A stretch of DNA of 64,000 bases from Streptomyces parvulus (GCF_014648855.1 NZ_BMRX01000008.1:144071-208070); one strand, 5' to 3'; shown: positions 27,676 through 36,933, counted from the stretch's first letter. Numbers and translations are program-made. The notes: generated from the sequence alone by a model not told the origin.

Positions 27676-30600
27676 ATGGGGTGGGTGAGCTATCTGCGCC
27701 TTCCGCACCTCAGTGGCGACCGGATCTGCTTCGTGGCAGAGGACGACCTCTGGCTCGCCCCCCTCGACGGTCCGGGCCGCGCCCGGCGGCTCACCGTCGA
27801 CCGGACCAAGGCCGGCCACCCGCGCTTCTCGCCCGACGGCCGGCACATCGCGTACACCAGCTGGCGCAGCCTGGTGCCGGAGGTCCATCTGGTGCCGGCC
27901 GACGGCGGCCCCGGACGGCAGCTCACCCACTGGGGCGGCCTGGACACCCGGGTCTGCGGCTGGTCCCCGCCCGACCCCGACGGCACCACCGCCGTCCTCG
28001 CCGTCGCCTCGCACGGCGAGCCCTTCTCGCACCTCACCTGGGCCTACAAGGTCGGCCCCGACGGCGACCCCGGCCGCAAGCTGCCCTGGGGCCCGGTCAC
28101 CGACATCCAGGCCGCCGACCTCGACGGGGAACGCCGGACCCTCCTGCTCACCGGGACCCCGCCGCACGAACCCGCCGCCTGGAAGCGCTACCGGGGCGGT
28201 GCCACCGGCCGGCTCTGGCTGCACGGCGAGCGGCTGCTGCCCGACCTCGGCGGACACCTCGCCGCCCCCATGTTCGTCGGCGGGCGTGTCGCCTTCCTCT
28301 CCGACCACGAGGGCGTCGGCAACCTCTACTCCTGCGCCCACGACGGCTCGGATCTGCGCCGCCACACCGACCACGACGCCTTCTACGCCCGCAACGCGTC
28401 GAGCGACGGCACCCGGGTGGTGTACCAGTGCGCGGGCGACCTGTGGACCGTGGACGACCTCGCGTCCGGCTCGGTGCCGCGCCGGCTCGACGTGCGGCTG
28501 AGCGGGCCGCGCGCGGGACGGCGTACGTATCAGGTGCCGGCCGCCCAGCACGTGGACGGCGTCTCCGTCGACGAGACGGGCCGGGCGAGCGCCGTGGTCG
28601 TACGGGGCAGCCTGTACTGGCTGACCCACCGCGACGGCCCGGCCCGCACCCTCGCCGACACCCCCGGGGTGCGGGTGCGGCTGCCGGAGATGCTGGGCGG
28701 GAGCGGCCGGATCGCCTACGTGACCGACGCGGCGGGCGAGGACGCCGTCGAGATCGCCCACCTGCCCCGGGCGAGCGGCGGCCGCGCGGCGCGGCGGGCG
28801 GCCACCGGAGGGCTCGGGCGGGTCCTCGAACTCGCCTCCGACCCCGCGGGCGACCGTCTCGCCGTGGCCTCCCACGACGGGCGGCTGCTGCTGCTCGACG
28901 TCGCCGAGGACACCGGGGCCGCCGGGGACGCCCTCGCCGCGGAAGACACCGGGGCCGCCGGGGATACCGGCACCGCGGAGGACGCCGGTGCCGCCGAGGG
29001 CGCCGGGACCGTCACCGAGCTGATCCGCTCGGTCAACGGGCCGGTGTGCGACCTCGCCTTCTCCCCGGACGGGACCTGGCTCACCTGGTCCCACCCGGGC
29101 ATCGGGCGCTCCCTGCGGCAGATCAAGATGGCCCGGATCGGCGGGCAGAACGGCGACGGGCCGCTCGTCGTCGACGTCACCGACGGACGCTTCGAGGACG
29201 AGAACCCCGTCTTCACCCGGGACGGCCGCTACCTCGCCTTCCTCTCCTGGCGCGGCTTCGACCCGGTGTACGACGTGCACACCGGCGACCTGTCCTTCCC
29301 GCTGGGCTGCCGCCCCTACCTGGTCCCGCTCTCCTCGGCCACCCCCTCCCCCTTCGCGCTCAGCCCCGAGGGCCGCCCCGCCGCCGGCGGTCTCGACCCC
29401 CTGGAGGACGAACCCGGCGAGGGCGGCGCGGTCACCGTCGAGACCGAGGGCCTGGCGAGCCGGGTGACCCCCTTCCCGGTCGCCGCCTCCAAGTACTCGG
29501 CGCTGCAGCCGGTCGCCGGGGGCGGCCTGGTCTGGCTGCGCTGGCCCATCTCGGGCGCGCTCGGCGAGACCTTCGCCAACCCGGCCGACCCCAGCGAGCG
29601 GCCCACCCTGGAGCACTTCGGCCTGGCCAGGGCGAAGAAGTCCGAACTGGTCGACCACCTGGACTGGTTCCGGGTCAGCGGCGACGGCACCCGCCTGGTC
29701 GTGCTGGACGAGGGCGACCTGCGCGCGGTGCCCGCCACCGAGCCGGGCGACGGCGACACGACCACCTGGATCGACCTCCGCCGCATCCTGCACGTCGCCG
29801 ACCCGTGCGCCGAGTGGCGCCAGGCCTACGACGAGGCGGGCCGCCTGACCCGCGCCTACTTCTGGGACCCCGGCATGTGCGGCATCGACTGGGACGCCGT
29901 CCTCGACCAGTACCGCCCCCTGGTCGAACGGGTCGCCTCCCCGGACGAGTTCGCCGACCTGCTGCGCGAGGTGCTCGGCGAACTCGGCACCTCCCACGCC
30001 TACGTCGCCGCCGCCCGCCGCAACGAGGGCCCGGCCCACTACCAGCGCCGGCAGGGCCTGCTCGGCGCCAACCTCGTCTGCCGGGACGGCCACTGGGTGG
30101 TCAAGCGCATCCTGCCCGGCGACTCCTCCGACTCCAGGGCCCGCTCCCCGCTGGCCGGCACCGGCATCCGCGAGGGCGCCGCCCTCACCCACGTGGACGG
30201 CCGCCCGGTGGACCCCGCGACGGGACCGTATCCGCTGCTGGCCGGGGCGGGCGGTACGACCGTGGAGCTGACCTTCGCGCCCGCCGGGGACACCGAAGGG
30301 CCCTCCCGCCGGGTCGCCGTCGTGCCGCTGATCGACGAACGCCCCCTGCGCTACCAGGACTGGGTGGCCAAACGCCGGGAGGTCGTACGCGAGCTGAGCG
30401 GCGGACGGTGCGGCTACCTGCACATCCCCGACATGGGCGGCTCCGGCTGGGCCCAGTTCAACCGCGACCTGCGCATGGAGGTGTCCCGGCCCGCGCTGAT
30501 CGTGGACGTGCGGGGCAACGCCGGCGGGCACATCAGCGAACTCGTCGTCGAGAAGCTCACCCGCACCATCCTCGGCTGGGACCTCACCCGCGACGCCCAG

Positions 30601-31032
30601 CCGGTGTCGTACGCCTCCAACGCGCCGCGCGGCCCGGTCGTCGCGGTCGCCGACGAGGCCACCTCGTCCGACGGCGACATGATCACCGCCGCGTTCAAGC
30701 TGCTGCGCATCGGCCCGGTCGTCGGGCAGCGCACCTGGGGCGGCGTGGTCGGCATGACCGGCCGGCACCGCCTCGGCGACGGCACGGTGATCACGGTGCC
30801 GATGAACGCGGCCTGGTTCGACGCGTACGGCTGGTCCGTGGAGAACTACGGCGTCGCCCCCGACGTCGAGGCGCTGCGCACCCCGCTGGACTGGGCCGAG
30901 GGCCGCTACCCGGTGCTGGACGAGGCGGTGCGGCTGGCGTTGGAGCTGCTGGAGACCAACCCGCCCGCGACACCGCCCGGTTACACGGGCGTCCCGGACC
31001 GCTCCCGCCCGCCGCTGCCGCCGCGCACGTGA
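27676..31032 (+). CDS. tricorn-type serine protease
   Basis: A 1118-residue homologue of tricorn protease, which trims peptides released by the proteasome. Residues 1-350 form a six-bladed propeller (FSPDGRHIAYTSWR-type blades) and about 360-640 a second propeller. A C1 region, PDZ domain (about 790-870) and C-terminal catalytic region follow. Catalytic residues by family comparison are His774 (GTSHAY), Ser998 in TSSDGDM and Glu1056 in WSVENYG. Actinomycetes have proteasomes, so the context fits. Odd feature: an Ala/Gly/Asp/Thr repeat (about residues 410-445) is inserted in the second propeller. The ATG follows GGAAAAG. Confidence 0.92.
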   Translation: MGWVSYLRLPHLSGDRICFVAEDDLWLAPLDGPGRARRLTVDRTKAGHPRFSPDGRHIAYTSWRSLVPEVHLVPADGGPGRQLTHWGGLDTRVCGWSPPDPDGTTAVLAVASHGEPFSHLTWAYKVGPDGDPGRKLPWGPVTDIQAADLDGERRTLLLTGTPPHEPAAWKRYRGGATGRLWLHGERLLPDLGGHLAAPMFVGGRVAFLSDHEGVGNLYSCAHDGSDLRRHTDHDAFYARNASSDGTRVVYQCAGDLWTVDDLASGSVPRRLDVRLSGPRAGRRTYQVPAAQHVDGVSVDETGRASAVVVRGSLYWLTHRDGPARTLADTPGVRVRLPEMLGGSGRIAYVTDAAGEDAVEIAHLPRASGGRAARRAATGGLGRVLELASDPAGDRLAVASHDGRLLLLDVAEDTGAAGDALAAEDTGAAGDTGTAEDAGAAEGAGTVTELIRSVNGPVCDLAFSPDGTWLTWSHPGIGRSLRQIKMARIGGQNGDGPLVVDVTDGRFEDENPVFTRDGRYLAFLSWRGFDPVYDVHTGDLSFPLGCRPYLVPLSSATPSPFALSPEGRPAAGGLDPLEDEPGEGGAVTVETEGLASRVTPFPVAASKYSALQPVAGGGLVWLRWPISGALGETFANPADPSERPTLEHFGLARAKKSELVDHLDWFRVSGDGTRLVVLDEGDLRAVPATEPGDGDTTTWIDLRRILHVADPCAEWRQAYDEAGRLTRAYFWDPGMCGIDWDAVLDQYRPLVERVASPDEFADLLREVLGELGTSHAYVAAARRNEGPAHYQRRQGLLGANLVCRDGHWVVKRILPGDSSDSRARSPLAGTGIREGAALTHVDGRPVDPATGPYPLLAGAGGTTVELTFAPAGDTEGPSRRVAVVPLIDERPLRYQDWVAKRREVVRELSGGRCGYLHIPDMGGSGWAQFNRDLRMEVSRPALIVDVRGNAGGHISELVVEKLTRTILGWDLTRDAQPVSYASNAPRGPVVAVADEATSSDGDMITAAFKLLRIGPVVGQRTWGGVVGMTGRHRLGDGTVITVPMNAAWFDAYGWSVENYGVAPDVEALRTPLDWAEGRYPVLDEAVRLALELLETNPPATPPGYTGVPDRSRPPLPPRT

Positions 31033-31070
31033 GCCCGGGACGAGACGGCAAGCGAGACCCGGCACAGGAG

Positions 31071-31106
31071 AAAGGGCGCCTCCCGTACGACGGGTGGCGC
31101 CCCTTC
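31071..31106. terminator. bidirectional terminator hairpin
   Basis: AAAGGGCGCC (31071-31080) pairs with GGCGCCCCTT (31095-31104) around an inner CCCGT/ACGGG hairpin. It lies between the convergent tricorn gene and the small leftward gene starting at 31309. Confidence 0.65.
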
Positions 31107-31123
31107 ACCTGAGCGGCGACGGA

Positions 31124-31309
31124 TCAGGCGTTGTCGCGGTGCTGCTCGAAGCGGTCCTCCGCTTCACGGCGGCGCGAGGACGGGTCCATCTCGTCCTCCT
31201 CGCGACGGCGGTCGCGGTTCTGGATCTGGTCCTTCGCCTGCTCGGCGCGCTGCTTGCCCTGCTGCTGCATGCGCTCGGCCTTGTCCTGGAACTGGTCCTT
31301 CATACCCAT
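31124..31309 (-). CDS. small hydrophilic helical protein
   Basis: A 61-residue, highly charged protein with no Cys: MGMKDQFQDKAERMQQQGKQ, then QAKDQIQNRDRRREEDEMD and an EAEDRFEQHRDNA tail. The composition and heptad-like spacing suggest a single amphipathic or coiled helix. It is reminiscent of CsbD-like or LEA-like stress proteins, but I do not recognise a named family. The ATG follows AGGAGTGAACCCACAT. It is a monocistronic gene ending next to a strong hairpin. The function is unknown. Confidence 0.7.
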   Translation of the reverse strand: MGMKDQFQDKAERMQQQGKQRAEQAKDQIQNRDRRREEDEMDPSSRRREAEDRFEQHRDNA

Positions 31310-31397
31310 GTGGGTTCACTCCTGTGGTGATCGGGCCCGACCGGATCGGCCGGGCGCTCGATCAGATTCACACGAGCCGTGACCGTGCGCATGTCGA

Positions 31398-32291
31398 TCA
31401 CTTACGGACCGTAGTCACCCCTGACCGGCCCTGCTCGTCGGCCGCTCCGCCCGCGCCCACGAGGCCCATCCGCACGCCGTTCAGCCGGTCCCCGAACCGC
31501 CGCATCTCGCGCTGCCCCACGGTGCCGATGAGGGCCGGCAGATACCCGCGCACCCCCTGCATGCCGCGCAGCCACCACTGCCCGTAGACATGGGCGGCGC
31601 GGCGCTCGATGCCCTCCACGAGCCGGTCGACCGCCGGGCCCAGCGGATAGGTCTTGTTCGACGGCCAGGGCAGCCGCTGCCGCAGCTCGCGCATCACGTC
31701 GTCCTGGTCGGCACCGCGCACCATGTCGGTGTCGGTCCACGAGAGGTAGCCCACACCGACCTTCACGCCGCGGTGCCCGACCTCCCCGCGCAGACTGTGC
31801 GCGTACGCCTCCACGCCGGACTTGGACGCGCAGTACGCCGACATCATCGGCGCGGGCGTGATCGCGGCCAGCGAGGCTATCTGGAGCAGGTAGCCCCGGC
31901 TCTCCAGCAGCGCCGGCAGGAAGGCGCGGGCGGTCACCGCCGAGCCGACCAGGTTGACCTCGATCACCCGCCGCCACGACTCCGGGTCGGAGTCGACGAA
32001 GGGCCCGCCGCTGGCCACGCCCGCGTTGGCGACGACGATGTCGATCCGCCCGAAGCGCTCCTTGACCTCGGCCGCGACCCGGGCCATCGCCTCGTGGTCG
32101 GTGACGTCGGCGTGCCAGTGCTCGCTCTCGCTGTGCAGCCGGGCGGAGACCTGCTTCAGCGCGTCGGGCTCCAGCCCCACCAGCGCCACCTTCACCCCGC
32201 GCGCGGACAGTTTGCGGGCCAGCAGTTCCCCGACGCCCCGCGCGGCCCCGGTGACGACGGCGACCCGCCCTTCCAGACTCACCCTGCTCAT
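31398..32291 (-). CDS. short-chain dehydrogenase/reductase
   Basis: A 297-residue classical SDR. The cofactor motif is VTGAARGVGELLA (TGxxxGxG, about 13-25), the structural motif NAG is in VVANAGVASG, and the active-site residues are Ser in LLQIASLAA and YCASK (Tyr/Lys). It has a longer C-terminal tail than usual. It overlaps the upstream alpha/beta hydrolase by 4 bp (ATGA) and is the third gene of the BVMO operon. It may oxidise or reduce an alcohol/ketone pair feeding or following the monooxygenase. That link is inference. Confidence 0.9.
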   Translation of the reverse strand: MSRVSLEGRVAVVTGAARGVGELLARKLSARGVKVALVGLEPDALKQVSARLHSESEHWHADVTDHEAMARVAAEVKERFGRIDIVVANAGVASGGPFVDSDPESWRRVIEVNLVGSAVTARAFLPALLESRGYLLQIASLAAITPAPMMSAYCASKSGVEAYAHSLRGEVGHRGVKVGVGYLSWTDTDMVRGADQDDVMRELRQRLPWPSNKTYPLGPAVDRLVEGIERRAAHVYGQWWLRGMQGVRGYLPALIGTVGQREMRRFGDRLNGVRMGLVGAGGAADEQGRSGVTTVRK

Positions 32292-33232
32292 GCGCTCTCC
32301 TCGGCGTGTACGGCACGCTCGGCGCGTGCGCTGGGTATGTGGGCGGCGGCGAGCGCCCGTATCTTCCCGGTGACCAGCTCCGGCGCCTCCACCGGCGTCA
32401 TGTGACCGAGCCCCTCCAGCTCCGTCAGGCCCACGCAGTCGGGCAGCGCGGCGGCCAGCGCCCGGGCCTGCGAGGGCGGGGTCAGCCGGTCCGCGGCGCC
32501 GACCACGATCTCGACCGGCATGCGCAACTCCCGTACGCCGTGGTCCAGGTCGAGCAGATCGAGCACCTGCGACCAGCCGTGCCGCACCCGGCGCGGGCAG
32601 GCGTGCACGATCCGCGCGCACGCCTCCACCATGTGCGGGCCCGAACCGGGGCCCATGGTCCCGTACTTCAGGATCCGCCGGGCCAGGGGCGTGACCGGCC
32701 CGAGCGGCGCCCGGGAGCCGAGGATCCGCCGGGTCAGCCAGGTGCGCACCCGGCCCTCCCCGAGCGGCACCACCGTGGCGGACGCCACCAACCGCGAACT
32801 GCCCGTGCTGCACAGCAGAACGGCGGCCACGTGCTCGCGCACCGCCGGCCGGGTCGCCGCGGCCATCACCGTCATCCCGCCCATCGAGTGCCCGGCGAGC
32901 ACCGCCCGCTCACCCGGCGCGAGACTCGCCGCCAGTACGGCTTCCAGGTCGTCGGCGAGCGGCTCGGTCCCGTACGCCGGGTTCGCCGGACTGCGGCCGT
33001 GGCCGCGCTGGTCGTAGGCGATGACCCGGTGGTCGGCGGCCAGTTCGCGTATCTGCGCGGCCCAGAAGGCGGTCGAGCAGCACCAGCCGTGCGCCAGCAC
33101 GACCGCGGGCGCCCGCTCGGGGCCGTGCACCTCCACGTGTATCCGGGCGCCGTCGGCGGCGGTCACGGTCAGTTCGCGGGCGGGGACCGGCGGCGCGTAC
33201 GGCCCGCCGGGCACGCTCAGCAGGCGGCTCAC
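32288..33232 (-). CDS. alpha/beta hydrolase
   Basis: A 314-residue alpha/beta-hydrolase-fold esterase. The oxyanion HG motif is VVLAHGWCCST (about 50-60). The nucleophile elbow is GHSMGG (Ser about 126), followed by an acid in VVGAADRLTPPSQA and His in EGLGHMTPVEAPE. GTG start. Both junctions are 4-bp overlaps (with the BVMO stop upstream and the SDR start downstream), so the three genes are translated together. It would hydrolyse the ester or lactone made by the Baeyer-Villiger enzyme, a common functional pairing. Confidence 0.9.
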   Translation of the reverse strand: MSRLLSVPGGPYAPPVPARELTVTAADGARIHVEVHGPERAPAVVLAHGWCCSTAFWAAQIRELAADHRVIAYDQRGHGRSPANPAYGTEPLADDLEAVLAASLAPGERAVLAGHSMGGMTVMAAATRPAVREHVAAVLLCSTGSSRLVASATVVPLGEGRVRTWLTRRILGSRAPLGPVTPLARRILKYGTMGPGSGPHMVEACARIVHACPRRVRHGWSQVLDLLDLDHGVRELRMPVEIVVGAADRLTPPSQARALAAALPDCVGLTELEGLGHMTPVEAPELVTGKIRALAAAHIPSARAERAVHAEESA

Positions 33233-34764
33233 GCGCTCACCTCCGGAACCGGCTCCGCGGCGGGGGCGGCCGGGCGGCCGGCGGGCGCCCTCAGCACCTC
33301 GTACTCCGCGAGGTCCACGCGCCGCGTCGCCCGCCGGAACTCGGCGGTGGTGCCGGGCCAGACGGTGGTGTTGCGGCCGCTCGCGTCCAGGTACCAGCTG
33401 GTGCAGCCGCCGGTGTTCCACACCGTGCGCTTCATCCGCTCCTGCACCCGGTGGTTCCAGTTCCGCACCGCGGCCGGGCGGGCGTCGAGGGCGGTGCGGC
33501 CGCCGAGGACGTCGATCTGGCGCAGGAAGTCCGCCATGTAGTTCAGCTGGGACTCGATCATCAGGATCATGGACGAGTTGCCGAGGCCGGTGTTGGGCCC
33601 GATGACCGTCATGAAGTTCGGGAAGCCCGCGGCGGACGCACCGCGCAGCGCCTCCATCCCGCCCTTCCAGGTCTCGGCGAGGGTCCGCCCGTCCGCGCCC
33701 ACCACGCGCTCGGCGATGGGCATGTCGGTCACGTGGAAGCCGGTGCCGAAGATGATCACGTCGGCCTCGGCCTCGGTGCCGTCCGCGGCCACCAGCGTGG
33801 ACCCGCGCACCTCGCTGAGCCCGCTCGCGACCACGTCGACGTTGGGCTGGGCGAGCGCCGGATAGTAGGTGCTCGACAGCAGGATCCGCTTGCAGCCGAT
33901 GCGGTAGTCGGGCGTGAGCTTGGCGCGCAGCGCCGGGTCCTTGACGGCCGCGCCCATGTTGCGCTTGGCGATGCGCTCGATGAACCCCAGCTCATTGGGG
34001 TGCTTGGTGAAGGCCTGCACCTGCAGTTCCCGCAGGCCCCACAGCAGCCCGCGCCGCACCTTGGTGGTGGCGGGCACCGCCCGGTGCAGGGCGCGCTCGG
34101 CGCCGCTGATCGCCCGGTCCATGCGGGGCATCACCCAGGCCGGGGTGCGCTGGAAGAGGGTGAGGTGGCCGGCCTTCGGCTGCACGGCCGGCACGATCTG
34201 GATGGCGGAGGCGCCGGTGCCGATCATGGCGACGCGCTTGCCGGTCAGATCGTGGTCGTGGTCCCAGCGGGCGGAGTGGAAGACCTTGCCCGGGAAGGAG
34301 TCGAGCCCCGGGATGTCCGGGACCTTGGGGTCGGACAGCGGCCCGGTCGCGGACACGACGACGTCGGCGGTGAGGTTCCCGCTCGCCGTCTCGATCTCCC
34401 ACCGCAGCTCCTCGCCGTCCCACGCCATCCGCTTCACCTCCGAGTCGAAGCGGAGGTGGGGACGGAGCCCGAAGGTGTCGGCGACGTGCTCCAGGTAGGC
34501 GCGGATGTGCTCCTGCCCGGAGAAGGTGCGCGGCCACTCGGGGTTGGGCGCGAAGGAGAAGGAGTAGAGGTGGGACGGTACGTCGCAGGCGCACCCGGGA
34601 TAGCTGTTGTCTCGCCAGGTCCCCCCGACGCTCCCCGCCCGCTCCAGCACCACGAAGTCCGTGATCCCTTCGCGCCGCAGCCGCACGGCGGCCCCGAGCC
34701 CGCCGAAGCCGGACCCGATCACCGCCACCCGTACGTGTTCCCGAACCTGCTCGTGCTCGGCCAT
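33229..34764 (-). CDS. Baeyer-Villiger-type flavin monooxygenase
   Basis: A 511-residue FAD/NADPH monooxygenase. The FAD motif is VIGSGFGGLGAAVRL (about 14-28). The BVMO fingerprint F-x-G-x-x-x-H-x-x-x-W reads FPGKVFHSARW (about 155-165). The NADPH motif is VAMIGTGASAIQIVPA. It converts ketones to esters or lactones. The ATG at 34764 is chosen for GGAGG 7 bp upstream. It is the first gene of a BVMO-hydrolase-SDR operon reminiscent of the mycobacterial mymA cluster and divergent from a MerR regulator. The natural substrate is unknown. Confidence 0.9.
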   Translation of the reverse strand: MAEHEQVREHVRVAVIGSGFGGLGAAVRLRREGITDFVVLERAGSVGGTWRDNSYPGCACDVPSHLYSFSFAPNPEWPRTFSGQEHIRAYLEHVADTFGLRPHLRFDSEVKRMAWDGEELRWEIETASGNLTADVVVSATGPLSDPKVPDIPGLDSFPGKVFHSARWDHDHDLTGKRVAMIGTGASAIQIVPAVQPKAGHLTLFQRTPAWVMPRMDRAISGAERALHRAVPATTKVRRGLLWGLRELQVQAFTKHPNELGFIERIAKRNMGAAVKDPALRAKLTPDYRIGCKRILLSSTYYPALAQPNVDVVASGLSEVRGSTLVAADGTEAEADVIIFGTGFHVTDMPIAERVVGADGRTLAETWKGGMEALRGASAAGFPNFMTVIGPNTGLGNSSMILMIESQLNYMADFLRQIDVLGGRTALDARPAAVRNWNHRVQERMKRTVWNTGGCTSWYLDASGRNTTVWPGTTAEFRRATRRVDLAEYEVLRAPAGRPAAPAAEPVPEVSA

Positions 34765-34804
34765 CCCGGAGCCTCCACGCTTAGCCTGAACCGTCTGGAA
34801 CCCT

Positions 34805-34820
34805 GCCAGTGAACACTGGC
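34805..34820. promoter_or_regulatory. inverted repeat upstream of the BVMO operon
   Basis: GCCAGTG-AA-CACTGGC has perfect 7-bp arms and lies 41-56 bp before the BVMO ATG. It is the best operator candidate in the 142-bp divergent region. Which regulator binds it is not shown by the sequence. Confidence 0.55.
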
Positions 34821-34887
34821 GCAATGGGAGCGTAGAACAGCTCCGTACTCATGGGTAGGGGGCACGCGAAGGAAAGTTACCGGCGGT

Positions 34888-34906
34888 ACGACTTAAGGTC
34901 GGTCCC
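34888..34906. promoter_or_regulatory. short dyad next to the MerR start
   Basis: CGAC-TTAAG-GTCG (within 34888-34906) is a short dyad directly before the GTG of the MerR gene. The ACTTAAG core resembles operators of MerR/SoxR-type proteins. The evidence is weak. Confidence 0.3.
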
Positions 34907-35554
34907 GTGACCGAGAAGCGTGAGTACCGCATGGAGGAGCTGGCCCGGCTGGCCGGCATCAGTGTGCGCACCCTGCGCTTCTACCGCGAACGCAAACTGA
35001 TCCCGCCGCCCCGCCGCGAGGGCCGCATCGCCTGGTACGACGACCACCACCTGGCCCGCCTGCGCACCATCGCGGCCCTCCTGGAACGCGGCCACACCCT
35101 CAGCGGCATCGCGGAACTCGCCGACGCCTTCGACCACGGCCGCGACGTCGGCGACCTGCTCGGCCTCGGCGAACCCACCGAGGAGACCCCGGTCCGCCTC
35201 ACCCCGGAGGAACTCGCCGCCCGCTTCGAGGGCGAGGTCACCCCCGAGAACCTGGCCGCCGCGATGGACCTCGGCTACCTCGGCACCGACGGCGACGAAC
35301 TCGTCCACATCAGCCACCGCCTGCTGGAGGTCTCCTCCGCCCTGGTCCGCGAGGGCATACCCCTCGGCGAGGTCCTCCAGGCCGGCGCCCGCGTCCGCGA
35401 ACACGCCGACGCCCTCGCCGAACTCTTCACCACCCTGATCCTCCGCCACACCCCCGAACAGGAACTCCACCGCCTGCGCCCCCTGGCCCGCAGCGTGGTG
35501 GAGGCGGAACTGTCCCTGGCACTGGACCGGCGGATACGGAAGCGGACGGAGTGA
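34907..35554 (+). CDS. MerR-family transcriptional regulator
   Basis: A 215-residue activator/repressor. The winged helix-turn-helix is YRMEELARLAGISVRTLRFYRERKL, continuing with the wing RIAWYDDHHLARLRTIAALLERGHTLSGI (residues about 6-72). A long C-terminal helical ligand domain follows. There are no Cys residues, so it is not a SoxR-like iron-sulfur or metal sensor. An organic ligand is more likely. The GTG start is divergent from the BVMO operon, which is its probable target. It ends 10 bp from the convergent exonuclease gene. Confidence 0.88.
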   Translation: MTEKREYRMEELARLAGISVRTLRFYRERKLIPPPRREGRIAWYDDHHLARLRTIAALLERGHTLSGIAELADAFDHGRDVGDLLGLGEPTEETPVRLTPEELAARFEGEVTPENLAAAMDLGYLGTDGDELVHISHRLLEVSSALVREGIPLGEVLQAGARVREHADALAELFTTLILRHTPEQELHRLRPLARSVVEAELSLALDRRIRKRTE

Positions 35555-35564
35555 TCGCCGGCGC

Positions 35565-36368
35565 TCAGCGGTCGTAGACCACCGTGACCGGCGCGTGGTC
35601 CGACCAGCGCTCGGCGTGCGTGGCGGCCCGCTCGACGTACCCCTTGACGGCCCTGGCCGCCAGCCCGGGGGTGGAAACCTGGTAGTCGATCCGCCATCCC
35701 GCATCATTGTCGAAGGCCCGCCCCCGGTACGACCACCACGAGTACGGCCCCTCGGCGTCGGGGTGCAGTGCGCGTACGACGTCCACGTAGCCGCCCTCGG
35801 CCGGGTCGAGGACGCGGCTCAGCCAGTCGCGTTCCTCCGGGAGGAAGCCGGAGTTCTTCTTGTTGGCGCGCCAGTTCTTGAGGTCGGCCTCGCGGTGGGC
35901 GATGTTCCAGTCGCCGCAGACGACGACCTCGCGGCCGTCGGCGGCGGCGCGTTCGCGCAGGTCCTTGAGGTGAGCGAGGAACTCGCCCATGAAGCGGACC
36001 TTCTCGTCCTGGCGCTCGGTGCCGACCTCGCCGGAGGGGAGGTAGAGGGAGGCGACCGTCACACCGGGCAGGTCGGCCTCGACGTAGCGGCCGCTGCCGT
36101 CGAACTCGGTGGAGCCGAAGCCGACGCGGACGGCGTCGGGCTCACGGCGGGTGTAGAGGGAGACGCCGGCCCGGCCCTTGGCGGCGGCCGGCGCGTGCGT
36201 CACGTGCCAGCCCTCGGGCGTACGGACGTGCTCGGGCAGCTGCTGGGGCTCGGCCCGCACCTCCTGGAGGCACAGCACGTCGGCGGAGGTGTCGGCGAGC
36301 CACTCCACGAAGCCCTTCTTCGCGGCGGCGCGCAGACCGTTCACATTCACGGAGGTCACGGTGAGCAC
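35565..36368 (-). CDS. xth: exodeoxyribonuclease III / AP endonuclease
   Basis: A 267-residue ExoIII-family enzyme of the endonuclease/exonuclease/phosphatase fold that repairs abasic sites. Metal and catalytic motifs are SVNVNGLRAA (about 5-14), DVLCLQEVRA (Glu metal ligand), VCGDWNIAH (Asp/Asn), GWRIDYQV and the closing WSDHAPV. The GTG at 36368 gives the normal length. Upstream in-frame sequence runs into the GNAT gene region and is not used. The GNAT gene is divergent, with a 69-bp shared promoter region. Confidence 0.93.
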   Translation of the reverse strand: MLTVTSVNVNGLRAAAKKGFVEWLADTSADVLCLQEVRAEPQQLPEHVRTPEGWHVTHAPAAAKGRAGVSLYTRREPDAVRVGFGSTEFDGSGRYVEADLPGVTVASLYLPSGEVGTERQDEKVRFMGEFLAHLKDLRERAAADGREVVVCGDWNIAHREADLKNWRANKKNSGFLPEERDWLSRVLDPAEGGYVDVVRALHPDAEGPYSWWSYRGRAFDNDAGWRIDYQVSTPGLAARAVKGYVERAATHAERWSDHAPVTVVYDR

Positions 36369-36437
36369 CAGGGCACGATACCGGCACACTGGACGGTGCC
36401 CCGATCCCGGATCTCGCATTAATATACGGTAGGTAGC

Positions 36438-36923
36438 ATGAACATTCGCCGGGTCCCCTTCGACCACCCCGACGCCGTCAAGCTCAACGACGAGGTGCAG
36501 GCCGAGTACGACGTCCGCTACGGCGACGGCGGCGACGCCACGCATCTGGACCCGTCGGACTTCGCGCCGCCGAGCGGCCTGTACCTGGTCGCCTACGACG
36601 AGAACGACGTCCCGGTCGCCTCGGGCGGCTGGCGCGCCCAGGACGCCAACGACGAGGGGAACCTCGACGGGGACGCCGAGCTGAAGCGGATGTTCGTCAT
36701 AGCGCAGGTGCGGGGCCGCGGCCTGGCCCGCCGCATCCTGGCCGCCCTGGAGGAGGACGCCCGCGCGGCGGGCCGGACCCGGATGGTGCTGGAGACCGGC
36801 ACCAAGCAGCCGGAGGCCGTCGCCCTGTACCTCTCCAGCGGGTACGAGCCGTGCACGAAGTTCGGCTACTACCGCTTCCACGAGGACAGCCTCTGCTACG
36901 CGAAGGCCCTCCAGGGCTCCTAG
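36438..36923 (+). CDS. GNAT family N-acetyltransferase
   Basis: A 161-residue acetyltransferase. The acetyl-CoA binding motif A is RMFVIAQVRGRGLARRILAALEE (about 76-98, with the Q/RxxGxG/A core), and the end of motif B is ALYLSSGYEP. The ATG is preceded by GGTAGG. The substrate is unknown. It is terminated by a strong 20-bp hairpin. The short upstream region has an AT-rich TTAATATA stretch that probably contains its -10 box. Confidence 0.88.
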   Translation: MNIRRVPFDHPDAVKLNDEVQAEYDVRYGDGGDATHLDPSDFAPPSGLYLVAYDENDVPVASGGWRAQDANDEGNLDGDAELKRMFVIAQVRGRGLARRILAALEEDARAAGRTRMVLETGTKQPEAVALYLSSGYEPCTKFGYYRFHEDSLCYAKALQGS

Positions 36924-36933
36924 AACGGGAGAC

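Noticed and set aside
27634-31065. A 1143-codon open frame opposite the tricorn gene, and a similar + frame
   Set aside because: Only the 27676-31032 frame contains propeller, PDZ and catalytic motifs. The others are shadows of it.
34907-35554. SoxR-type redox regulator
   Set aside because: The MerR protein has no cysteine, so it cannot hold the SoxR iron-sulfur cluster.
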